In this document: positions 1-7,376 of the stretch, piece by piece
How positions within the stretch are numbered: the stretch's first letter is position 1
Layout of the letters: each line of letters opens with the position of its first letter
Source of the DNA: Segetibacter sp.
GTDB lineage: Bacteria > Bacteroidota > Bacteroidia > Chitinophagales > Chitinophagaceae
NCBI RefSeq assembly: GCF_025963695.1
Contig: NZ_JAOQAH010000123.1
Location: 1 to 40,532, forward strand
Reading direction: 5' to 3'
DNA: 40,532 nt
Program-made: the position numbers and the translations under genes
Notes under the pieces: model-generated
The model's database searches: none
Told to the model about the DNA's origin: nothing
Seen by the model: the letters and a program-made list of their open reading frames with translations, nothing else

Positions 1-665
1 TCCCTGAACACAGCAAGCACCAGGGCCTTGTAAAAAACATTACTCCTTACGGTGTGTTTGTTGAACTTGAGCCAGGTATTGGTGGTATGATCCATATCAG
101 CGATTTAAGCTGGTTGAAGCGTTACAACCATCCGGCTGACTATACTAAAGTTGGTGAGAAGATCGACATCATCATCATGGGTATAGATAAAGACAACCGC
201 AAATTGCAGTTAGGCCACAAACAACTCGAAGAAGATCCTTGGAACACATTAGAGGATACATTCGGAATTGGAACTATTCACGAAGCAACTATTACCCGTA
301 AGGATGACAAAGGCGCTTCAGTTCAATTACCTTATGGTCTCGAAGGGTTTGCACCTGCCCGTCACCTTGTAAAAGACGACGGAAAGAGCCTCGGAATTGA
401 TGAGCATGGTCAGTTTACAGTTATTGAGTTTGACCGCAACGAAAAACGTATTGTGGTTAGTCATACCCGCATTTGGGAGCAGGCACAACAGCAGGAAAAA
501 GATGTGGCCCGCAAAGAAGCTCGTGTAGAAGCTGAAAAGACAAATAAAGCGGTGAAGACAATCCAGACGAAGGTTGAAAAAGCTACTTTGGGTGATCTAA
601 GCTCTTTAGCTGCTATCAGAGATAGGTTACAACAAGAAGAAGGAGATAAGGGAGAGAACAAATAA
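1..665 (+). CDS. rpsA: 30S ribosomal protein S1, C-terminal part (5' end outside window)
   Basis: The reading frame is open from the window edge (first full codon at base 3), so this is the 3' part of a longer gene. It encodes about 221 residues. Two OB-fold S1 repeats are visible: one with GVFVELEPGIGGMIHISDLSW, which is typical of the mRNA-binding repeats, and a second, more divergent one with GLEGFAPARHL. A Lys/Glu/Ala-rich charged tail follows and ends in KGENK. Bacterial S1 helps the 30S subunit bind and unfold mRNA. Full-length Bacteroidota S1 is around 600 residues, so about two thirds lie upstream. An apparent GTG start at base 54 is only an internal valine codon, because the S1 repeat already begins upstream of it. 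A strong terminator follows 25 bp after the stop. Confidence 0.95.
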   Translation, partial: PEHSKHQGLVKNITPYGVFVELEPGIGGMIHISDLSWLKRYNHPADYTKVGEKIDIIIMGIDKDNRKLQLGHKQLEEDPWNTLEDTFGIGTIHEATITRKDDKGASVQLPYGLEGFAPARHLVKDDGKSLGIDEHGQFTVIEFDRNEKRIVVSHTRIWEQAQQQEKDVARKEARVEAEKTNKAVKTIQTKVEKATLGDLSSLAAIRDRLQQEEGDKGENK

Positions 666-689
666 GCCGATCTCTATAAATTTTACAAA

Positions 690-725
690 ATGCCCCTGGT
701 TTTCCGGGGGCATCTTGTTTTCTAT
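690..725 (+). terminator. Rho-independent terminator of rpsA
   Basis: A 10-bp stem (left arm 690-699, right arm 704-713, one G-T pair) with a TTTT loop is followed by a T-rich run. It lies 25 bp after the rpsA stop. Confidence 0.8.
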
Positions 726-865
726 CCATTGTTATCAGCCTTTTTATCTCTGCAACGCACTAACAAACTAAGGGTGATTTTTTAACCTGCTTTCAAATTT
801 TGATTTGGCATGGTACTAATGAAGATGTTTATTTTTTTATTACCGGCAGCAGATTATCTATTAAA

Positions 866-889
866 CATCGTTGTGTCACTCTCTTGTAC
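866..889 (+). repeat. Dispersed intergenic element, copy 1 (CTTGTAC tail)
   Basis: CATCG is followed at 871-889 by a 19-base match to TTGYGTCRCWCTCTTGTAC with one position off the consensus spelling. The core is GTG-T-CAC (T/A pair version). It lies 60 bp upstream of copy 2 in the same orientation. Confidence 0.8.
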
Positions 890-950
890 GGCAAACAAAA
901 AAATCAGCAGGTTCATTTTACCACGTTTCAAGCCCTTTTAGGGTTTTGGC

Positions 951-974
951 TACGCTTGCTTCGCACTCTTGTAC
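951..974 (+). repeat. Dispersed intergenic element, copy 2
   Basis: The 19-base unit at 956-974 has core GCT-T-CGC and ends CACTCTTGTAC. The left flank TACGC is degenerate. It is in direct orientation with copy 1. Confidence 0.75.
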
Positions 975-1094
975 GTCTGCAATAAATGCATCGGTACTTA
1001 AAACTTACAATTGTTAGTTTTAAAGCAATTTAATTAAGCTTATTAAAAGCGGTATTTAAACTACTATAAGTGGTTTTATCCTTTATTTTGAATG

Positions 1095-1102
1095 TAGCTT
1101 TG
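1095..1102 (+). promoter_or_regulatory. Possible -7 box for kup
   Basis: TAGCTTTG fits the Bacteroidota -7 consensus TAnnTTTG, 48 bp before the kup start codon. The -33 element is not clear (TGGTTTT near 1071 is a weak candidate). Confidence 0.4.
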
Positions 1103-1150
1103 CATTCCTTTTTGTAGTGAAATTAAAGTAGTTAATTCTTGTTTTAGTTT

Positions 1151-3139
1151 ATGAGCGCACCTAATAATAAAGTTTCAGCTGCGGGCCTTATAATAGCTTT
1201 AGGAATAATTTACGGCGACATTGGAACGTCTCCGCTGTACGTACTTAATGAAGTAATCAAAGGAAAAATAATAAATGAGCTTTTAATCATCGGAAGCCTT
1301 TCTTGCATTATCTGGACTCTTACTTTACAGACAACGGTAAAATATGTAATCCTTACTCTTAAGGCTGATAACAGAGGTGAAGGAGGTATTTTTTCACTAT
1401 TTGCTTTGGTACGCCGTAGGGGGCCCTGGCTGGTATTTCCTGCAATGATTGGCGGAGCGGCTTTACTTGCCGATGGCATGATCACTCCACCCATTTCTGT
1501 AACTTCCGCTGTCGAAGGTTTACGAAACCTTGATTTCCTTGGCTACATCTCCGACCGCACCATTATTTATATTGTTCTGGCAATCATTGCTGGTCTATTT
1601 TTCCTTCAGCAATTTGGTACCAATTCTATCGGTAAATTATTTGGACCTCTAATGGGCGGCTGGTTTATTATGCTGGCGGTTTTAGGCATTAGTCACCTGT
1701 TCGATGATATCCACATCTTCAAGTCATTTAACCCTTATTATGCAATTAAACTTCTCGTCGCCTATCCCAAAGGCTTTTGGATACTTGGTGCCGTATTTCT
1801 CTGCACCACAGGAGCTGAAGCACTTTATTCCGATCTTGGCCACTGCGGCAGGGAGAATATCAGGTTTTCATGGGGCTTTGTCAAAATCAGCCTGATTTTG
1901 AATTACCTGGGGCAAGGGGCGTGGTTACTTCAAAATTACACCGGTAAGGCAATTTCCCACGAAATGATTACTGATGGCTTTAATCCTTTTTACGCGCTCA
2001 TGCCGTCCTGGTTTGTAGTGCCCGGAATTATTATAGCAACCACAGCTGCTGTCATTGCCAGTCAGGCACTCATTAGCGGTTCATTTACGCTTATTAGTGA
2101 GGCTATCCGTCTTAACCTTTGGCCTAAAATGAAGATTAAATACCCTAGCGAGGCGCGTGGCCAATTGTATATTCCTGGCATTAATACGTTACTTTTTATT
2201 GGTTGTGTTTGCATAGTTCTCCATTTTCAGAAATCAATTAACATGGGTGCCGCCTATGGTCTTGCCATTACCATGTGCATGATTGCTACAACCATTCTTT
2301 TTGCAAACTTCCTTGTTCTACATCGTACCGCCCGACCACTGGTTTACTTATACCTTGCTGTTTACCTTACTATAGAGTTCTCTTTCCTTATCGCTAACCT
2401 CGAAAAGTTTCCACATGGTGGCTATGTAACCCTGGTAGTTGGAGGATTTTTGTTTGCAGTAATGTACGTGTGGTACAGGGCACGAAAGATCAAAAACAGG
2501 TATGTTGAATTTGTTCCCCTCGATGACTATATTGGCCAGTTGGAAGAATTAAGCAACGATAGATCCATCATAAAACATGCTACTCACCTGGTCTATATGA
2601 CTAGTGCTGATAATCCGAGGGAAATTGAGCATAAGATTATGCATTCCATTTTAAACAGGAAACCAAAAAGAGCCGATATATACTGGTTTGTGCACGTACA
2701 TACGGTTGACGAGCCTTACACAAGTGATTACACTGTAAAGCATATTATTCCTAACGACATAATAAGAGTGGAATTCAGGCTAGGTTTTAGGGTACAACCA
2801 AGGATAAATCTAATGTTCAGGCAAGTCGTAGCAGATCTGGTGGCCAACAAAGAAGTAAATATCACCAGTCGTTACGAAAGTTTGGAGCGCAACAACATTG
2901 TAGGCGATTTCCAGTTTGTTGTTATGGAAAAATATTTAAGTAACGACAACGAACTACCGTTTTTAGAAAGGCTCGTCATGAGGTTTCATTTTTGGTTAAA
3001 AGACCTAAGCCTTTCAGAGGCAAAAAGTTTTGGACTGGATACCAGCTATGTGTCTGTGGAAAAGTTTGCGCTGATAGTTGCACCAATTAAAAATCTAAAG
3101 TTAAAAAGAGTCTTCAAGACAGGGGAGGAGGCTTATTAA
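1151..3139 (+). CDS. kup: KUP/HAK/KT-type potassium uptake protein
   Basis: At 662 residues this is the usual length of bacterial Kup (about 620-660). The N-terminus carries the family hallmark GIIYGDIGTSPLYV (residues about 19-32). About twelve hydrophobic segments fill residues 10-440, and a hydrophilic cytoplasmic domain follows to the C-terminus. The family imports K+ with H+ across the inner membrane. The ATG at 1151 sits directly before the conserved first helix and no earlier in-frame start is needed. The gene stands alone between two long gaps. No ktr/trk partner gene or K+-responsive element is visible nearby. Confidence 0.95.
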   Translation: MSAPNNKVSAAGLIIALGIIYGDIGTSPLYVLNEVIKGKIINELLIIGSLSCIIWTLTLQTTVKYVILTLKADNRGEGGIFSLFALVRRRGPWLVFPAMIGGAALLADGMITPPISVTSAVEGLRNLDFLGYISDRTIIYIVLAIIAGLFFLQQFGTNSIGKLFGPLMGGWFIMLAVLGISHLFDDIHIFKSFNPYYAIKLLVAYPKGFWILGAVFLCTTGAEALYSDLGHCGRENIRFSWGFVKISLILNYLGQGAWLLQNYTGKAISHEMITDGFNPFYALMPSWFVVPGIIIATTAAVIASQALISGSFTLISEAIRLNLWPKMKIKYPSEARGQLYIPGINTLLFIGCVCIVLHFQKSINMGAAYGLAITMCMIATTILFANFLVLHRTARPLVYLYLAVYLTIEFSFLIANLEKFPHGGYVTLVVGGFLFAVMYVWYRARKIKNRYVEFVPLDDYIGQLEELSNDRSIIKHATHLVYMTSADNPREIEHKIMHSILNRKPKRADIYWFVHVHTVDEPYTSDYTVKHIIPNDIIRVEFRLGFRVQPRINLMFRQVVADLVANKEVNITSRYESLERNNIVGDFQFVVMEKYLSNDNELPFLERLVMRFHFWLKDLSLSEAKSFGLDTSYVSVEKFALIVAPIKNLKLKRVFKTGEEAY

Positions 3140-3365
3140 TAAAGACTAACATTCCTTCTGTTCTTTTTTGCAATTTTCGTCTGCACCTTACCTCTTTTGT
3201 ATGTGTTGAAATGCGAAAAACAAGTATCCTAAAAATAGATGTTTTATCAATTGCCCGGTGTTATACACCCTGTTGCTAGTCTAAATGCAATAATCAGGTA
3301 ATATAATGGAATGATTTTTTTACTGGTATTGCTGGTCACTTAACAGGTAAATAAAATCATTAGCA

Positions 3366-3872
3366 ATGTTTAAAAAAGAATATGTCGCCTCTTATTTGAA
3401 ATGGGGCTTTTTGTCAGCCCTGGCATTTTGTATTCCTATGTTTATTTTCCTTTCTTCTGAAGATTTTGTTAGTACCTGGTTGCTATTCCTGGGTAATGCA
3501 ATAGTAATGGTTGTTATTGGAGCTTACATGTTGGCACTTAATAAATCTAAAGGTGAAAACGCAAGTACTCAAACAATGGTAGCTGCAGGACACATTGCTA
3601 CGATTGTGGGAATAATTATATCGTGCATAGTGGCAGCAATTGCATTGCCGATGTTTATCCCCGACATTTTTAGTGGAGGAAAATCTGATGGTGCTTTAGT
3701 AAACGCTCCATCTCAAACCGGCACAGGTAAAACGAACGGCCTAATATTTATTTTATTCATGTGTGCTACGGTTGGCAATTTTTGTTTTGGCTCGTTTGCG
3801 TCTTTCATGATCCCCTATACTGCAAGAAAGAACCAAACAAAAGATAGAAAGTCGGAAGTACTAAATAATTAA
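3366..3872 (+). CDS. Small integral membrane protein, unknown function
   Basis: The product has 168 residues with about four hydrophobic helices, near residues 13-30, 37-56, 73-96 and 125-148, and a charged C-terminal tail. I do not recognise a motif with a catalytic or transport meaning. The layout resembles the small four-helix DUF4199-like membrane proteins of Bacteroidota, but I cannot assign it firmly. It is a single gene: 226 bp of featureless sequence lie before it and a strong bidirectional terminator lies after it, shared with the converging gene at 3995-4543. Confidence 0.75.
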   Translation: MFKKEYVASYLKWGFLSALAFCIPMFIFLSSEDFVSTWLLFLGNAIVMVVIGAYMLALNKSKGENASTQTMVAAGHIATIVGIIISCIVAAIALPMFIPDIFSGGKSDGALVNAPSQTGTGKTNGLIFILFMCATVGNFCFGSFASFMIPYTARKNQTKDRKSEVLNN

Positions 3873-3899
3873 CGCTTAGAAAAACTTCGTGATCATATA

Positions 3900-3945
3900 A
3901 AAGCTATAAAGCCTTTCGTTTTTTCGAAAGGCTTTATAGCTTTTG
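3900..3945. terminator. Bidirectional terminator, 20-bp perfect stem
   Basis: Arms 3900-3919 and 3926-3945 pair perfectly over 20 bp around a T6 loop, with A-rich and T-rich ends on both sides. It sits between convergent genes and can serve both strands. Confidence 0.9.
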
Positions 3946-3994
3946 AGGTTCGCTTTAGTCTTACTACATTTTAATATTAGTCTTACAACTTATA

Positions 3995-4543
3995 TCACTT
4001 TCCTTCCTTTTCTTCTTTTACGTGTCGGTAGTGGCTAGCATTGAAAGGAGTTTTCCATCTGAAATAAACCATAGTGGCAGAAACAGAAATCTCGAACTGC
4101 TCAAATACCAAAAGAAGGTGTTGTCCTTGAGAACTTTTAACCATGTGTTTTTCAATTCTTCCAAAGGTGTCTTCTAATTGTGCTCTGATTGTATCTGTTT
4201 CTTCATTAGCATAACACTTTATTGCTTTTGCTACTCCCTCTGTTTGCACCCGCTCAATAACTGATATAAAGTCTTTATACGAAGACACGCATGGGTAAAT
4301 AGGCTCCTCTTTTAAAACATAGCTTTCTTCCAGGGTTATATTTCCCGCAGGTATATGCAAGGGTTGATCTGTTAGAAAAAAATAGAATTTCTGCTCATTT
4401 TCTTTTGCAGTTTCATTCCAAGATGCAAAACGGAAAGTGTTTTCGTTTTCTGCGATTACATAGTGTAACTCATAATTCAAGAACTCCGGCTTCAGAGAAT
4501 ACAGGTTTACATTTATTTCCAGTTGCCTTTTGTCGATAATCAT
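3995..4543 (-). CDS. Hypothetical protein
   Basis: The product has 182 residues, with no signal peptide and no membrane segment. It is mixed alpha/beta and rich in Glu, Phe and Tyr. I do not recognise a family. The ATG at 4543 is divergent from the DUF892 gene that begins at 4641, leaving 97 bp for both promoters. The C-terminus is charged (KEEKEGK). The length, normal composition and placement between a terminator and a divergent gene argue that it is real. No function can be given. Confidence 0.6.
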   Translation of the reverse strand: MIIDKRQLEINVNLYSLKPEFLNYELHYVIAENENTFRFASWNETAKENEQKFYFFLTDQPLHIPAGNITLEESYVLKEEPIYPCVSSYKDFISVIERVQTEGVAKAIKCYANEETDTIRAQLEDTFGRIEKHMVKSSQGQHLLLVFEQFEISVSATMVYFRWKTPFNASHYRHVKEEKEGK

Positions 4544-4640
4544 TTTTAGTAGTATAAATGACTTTTATATAGGAAAAAGCTATGCCAGCTAAAGCGTGTA
4601 AAAGGGCATAATTTTTTCTTCCTTTTTTTAAAACAGCGTT

Positions 4641-5348
4641 ATGAACGGGCTTCACGATCTTTTGGATTTACTGCTCCATCATCTTACAGGCTTATATGCA
4701 GCGGAACAACAAATAAAAAAGGCCTTTCCCACAATCATAGAAAAGGTAAATCATAGCTCTCTTAAAAATGCCTTAAAGCACCATGACAGTTTAAGCGGTC
4801 AACAATTGAAAAGATTATTGGATATACCGGCATTAATAAAAAGTAAATTACCCAACGCTTCTGTTTCAGAAATTGGTTCGCGTGTTGAAGTCTCATCTTG
4901 TAAAGGCATAACGGGTTTAATCGACGAAGCAAACGAGCTTTTACAAAAAAGTTTGTCTACCGAAGTAATAGACGCAGCAATTATTGCATCTGTTCAAAAA
5001 ATTGAGCATTACGAAATTTGTGCTTACGGTACAGCTGTTGCTTATGCAAACCAGTTAAACCTGCATGTTGTGGCAGCTTTACTAAACGAGACTCTCCAGG
5101 AAGAATATGATGCAGATGACCTTTTAACAGCCCTTGCTACGGCTGCAATAAATAAAGAAGGATTGCCTGGTGGGTTTGAAACAGCTAATGCTACTGCCGT
5201 TGAAGTAAGCGATACCGAACTGTCTGAAGGAGCCAACGAAGTTGAACATACGACGGTTTCAATAAACGAACGCACAATAAATTCGCCCGGTGGCAGGGCC
5301 GGAACATCTCATAGAAGATACGGAAATGGTGAATCAAGAGGCCATTGA
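4641..5348 (+). CDS. DUF892 (YciE/YciF-like) ferritin-fold protein
   Basis: The product has 235 residues. Positions 1-165 match the DUF892 four-helix bundle: DLLLHHLTGLYAAEQQI in helix 1, then a paired helix containing EHYEICAYGTAVAYA, and a last helix with LNETLQEEYDADDLL. In this family, acidic and His residues such as EQQ, EHYE and EEYDAD form a ferritin-like di-metal site. Relatives are induced by osmotic or oxidative stress, but their biochemical role is unsettled. The C-terminal 65 residues are low-complexity and polar and end in an Arg/Gly-rich stretch, longer than the family minimum. It is transcribed alone, divergent from 3995-4543. Confidence 0.85.
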   Translation: MNGLHDLLDLLLHHLTGLYAAEQQIKKAFPTIIEKVNHSSLKNALKHHDSLSGQQLKRLLDIPALIKSKLPNASVSEIGSRVEVSSCKGITGLIDEANELLQKSLSTEVIDAAIIASVQKIEHYEICAYGTAVAYANQLNLHVVAALLNETLQEEYDADDLLTALATAAINKEGLPGGFETANATAVEVSDTELSEGANEVEHTTVSINERTINSPGGRAGTSHRRYGNGESRGH

Positions 5349-5663
5349 TATTGATGGAGGTATTGTGATTAAAAGTTTTTACGGCACAAACCGGTGCGCT
5401 GCCTCTCTATTATTTGCCTTAGTTATCAGAATCGTTTATTTGTTGCTGTATGATGGAGCCAGCTATCTACCCTTCATTAGGCATGGTTGCGTCGCACTCT
5501 TGTACATATTTGCTTTTACTCAACTGACTCCGTTTCAAAATTTCGTGTTTATGTTCCTCGTTCTTCTCCAATTGAATGTCTTAATGGCACAAAGAAGTTA
5601 AACTTTATACTGGCTTAAATGTTGTATCAACTTATATCACCTTTTTTGGCGAAATTGTAAATT
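5349..5663. other. 315-bp intergenic region
   Basis: The only recognisable feature is one dispersed-element copy at 5482-5505. A 103-codon frame (5290-5601) overlaps the DUF892 3' end and reads through the repeat. I consider it spurious. Confidence 0.5.
5482..5505 (+). repeat. Dispersed intergenic element, copy 3 (consensus-like)
   Basis: CATGG plus a perfect match to TTGYGTCRCWCTCTTGTAC at 5487-5505, with core GCG-T-CGC. The 19-base part is identical to copy 6 on the other strand. Confidence 0.85.
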
Positions 5664-6761
5664 ATGTTAGGACATAGATTTGAGAAGTTTGACCCAAACA
5701 TTAATGGGAAAACAAAGTTTGAGCAATTGCTCAATTTATTTTTACAATTACTTACTTATACTAATGGTGAGGTAAGCGAGGCGTTGCAATGGCTTAACCA
5801 ATTAGATACCCAATACGGCCTTACCAATGATGAGTATGGCATGGGTGACTTTTTAGACGAGCTTAAAGAAAAAGGATACATCGACGAAAACCCTGTAAAC
5901 GGAACCATCTCCATTACCTCAAAAACTGAGCAGGGCATACGAAGGAGCAGTCTTGAAGAGATTTTTGGCAAACTTAAAAAGTCGCGGCAGGGAAATCACG
6001 ATACTTTTAAGCCGGGCGGCGGAGATGAGATTAGTCCGGATGTGAGGCAATTTCAGTTTGGCGACACAATGGAGCAAATTGATTTCACTGAGAGTATCAG
6101 GAACGCGCAGATAAATCACGGTATCGAAAGCTTTAGCATGCATGAGGATGATCTTAAAATCAGGGAGACTGATTATAAGACTCAAACTTCTACTGTGCTT
6201 ATGATCGACATTAGCCATAGCATGATTTTGTACGGCGAGGACCGCATTACGCCAGCTAAGAAAGTGGCGATGGCTTTAAGCGAACTGATAACAACCAAGT
6301 ATCCCAAAGACACCCTGGATATTGTTGTCTTTGGTAATGATGCCTGGCCGATTGAGATTAAAGATCTTCCATATTTACAGGTAGGTCCTTACCATACAAA
6401 CACGGTAGCAGGACTCGAACTGGCGATGGACCTTTTAAGACGGCGGAAAAATCCGAACAAGCAAATTTTTATGATCACCGATGGTAAGCCAACCTGTTTA
6501 AAGATTGGTAAACGTTATTATAAGAATAGTTTTGGATTAGATAGGAAAGTCGTAAATCGTTGTATGAACCTGGCAGCTCAATGCAAGAAGCTTAAAATTC
6601 CTATTACAACGTTTATGATTGCCAGCGATCCATATTTGCAGAAGTTTGTTACTGAGTTTACCGAAACTAATAATGGCAAAGCCTTTTTTGCCTCACTTGA
6701 CAAGTTGGGGGCTTTCATTTTTAAAGATTTTGAAAGCGGTAAGAGAAAGACCGTTTATTAG
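5664..6761 (+). CDS. VWA-domain protein, partner of a MoxR-type AAA+ ATPase
   Basis: The product has 365 residues and no signal peptide or membrane segment, so it is probably cytoplasmic. A helical N-terminal region (1-150) is followed by a von Willebrand factor A domain (about 175-355). Its MIDAS metal site is visible: DxSxS at D182-S184-S186, a threonine at about T247 in TNTVAG, and D273 in ITDGKPT. Such proteins pair with MoxR-family AAA+ ATPases in chaperone or metal-insertion machines; the ViaA-RavA and CoxE/CoxD-type pairs are the known analogues. The AAA+ gene lies downstream on the same strand (7377-8918), separated by the decayed toxin-antitoxin remnant, so co-transcription may be lost. 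The substrate is unknown. Confidence 0.85.
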   Translation: MLGHRFEKFDPNINGKTKFEQLLNLFLQLLTYTNGEVSEALQWLNQLDTQYGLTNDEYGMGDFLDELKEKGYIDENPVNGTISITSKTEQGIRRSSLEEIFGKLKKSRQGNHDTFKPGGGDEISPDVRQFQFGDTMEQIDFTESIRNAQINHGIESFSMHEDDLKIRETDYKTQTSTVLMIDISHSMILYGEDRITPAKKVAMALSELITTKYPKDTLDIVVFGNDAWPIEIKDLPYLQVGPYHTNTVAGLELAMDLLRRRKNPNKQIFMITDGKPTCLKIGKRYYKNSFGLDRKVVNRCMNLAAQCKKLKIPITTFMIASDPYLQKFVTEFTETNNGKAFFASLDKLGAFIFKDFESGKRKTVY

Positions 6762-6810
6762 TTCGGGTACTTTACGAAATCGCAGAGTTCTTATTTTAAA
6801 ACAGACTTAC

Positions 6811-7018
6811 ATGACTACCACCTGCCATATGCCTGCCGGGAACTTAATGAGGCGTTTTTGCAAAATCTAAAAAATACCTTTGGCAAAAAACACTTGTTAT
6901 TGCTGCTGAGGAGGATGAAGATGACTCATTCGCCAGACAACCGCGATAAATTTAAGCAATCTTTGAAAGAGCTTAAAGGAGGCGATTTAGTTTCTGTTAC
7001 CCTTTACGAATTGCGAAA
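6811..7018 (+). pseudogene. Remnant of a RelB/Phd-like antitoxin gene
   Basis: Reading across frames gives an antitoxin-like order: MTTT at 6811, then ELNEAFLQNLKNTFGKK, then TLVIAAEEDEDDSFA in another frame, then RDKFKQSLKELKGGDLVSV in the previous frame. The ending resembles the NRxxLxxSIxxLxxG region of antitoxins that accompany YoeB/Txe toxins in Bacteroidota. At least two frameshifts break it. It lies directly before the toxin remnant in the usual antitoxin-then-toxin order. The antitoxin family is tentative. The state of decay is clear. Confidence 0.55.
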
Positions 7019-7283
7019 GTTTAGACGATCAATCTTGCTAGAACTGCATTTATTGAGTATACTTTGTGACGAAATGAAAATTGGAAAATGCAGGATAAGA
7101 TAGCTGGTTTAGTAGAAGATATTACGATGCCCTTGTGAACGTCTTGGTAAGCCTGAAGCTTTAAGGCATTATTTAAAAGGTTTTTGGCGCAGAAGGATAA
7201 ATGAAGAACGTTGGCTTGTTTATGAAATAACTGAAACTGCTATCAATGTTATTTTTTGCCGGGACCATTATTCCAAGTTGTAA
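7019..7283 (+). pseudogene. Remnant of a YoeB/Txe-family toxin gene (frameshifted)
   Basis: The C-terminal half is unmistakable in the frame 7125-7283: ERLGKPEAL, then HYLKGFWRRRINEERWLVYE, then INVIFCRDHYSKL and a TAA stop. This matches the YoeB pattern GKPEPL...SGYWSRRIN-EHRLVY...CRYHY, including the terminal H-Y active-site region. The middle (NWKMQDKIAGLVEDI, 7079-7123) is in a different frame that ends at TGA 7136-7138. The N-terminus (RSILLE) is in a third frame. YoeB is a ribosome-dependent mRNA endonuclease, and this copy cannot make one. Confidence 0.75.
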
Positions 7284-7312
7284 AAGCAGCAGCGTTGAAC
7301 CTACAACAAATA

Positions 7313-7336
7313 GTATAAGTGAGTGACACAACGATG
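7313..7336 (-). repeat. Dispersed intergenic element, copy 4
   Basis: On the minus strand CATCG plus TTGTGTCACTCACTTATAC (7331 down to 7313), with core GTG-T-CAC. It lies 40 bp before the AAA+ start codon, between the toxin remnant and that gene. Confidence 0.8.
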
Positions 7337-7376
7337 CCCCTATGAAAAACATAAGTTGATTATCAAAAAAATATAA

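Larger units (their letters stand above)
666..1150. other. 485-bp intergenic region rpsA-kup
   Basis: It holds the rpsA terminator, two direct copies of the dispersed element (866-889 and 951-974) and a possible kup promoter near 1095. A 61-codon frame at 800-985 runs through both repeats and has no protein-like features, so I do not call a gene. Confidence 0.6.

Noticed and set aside
800..985. 61-codon plus-strand frame in the rpsA-kup gap
   Set aside because: It reads through two dispersed elements, has no ribosome-binding or family features and is best explained by the repeats.
5290..5601. 103-codon frame overlapping the DUF892 3' end
   Set aside because: It overlaps a solid gene out of frame and continues through element copy 3; its hydrophobic look comes from T-rich intergenic DNA.
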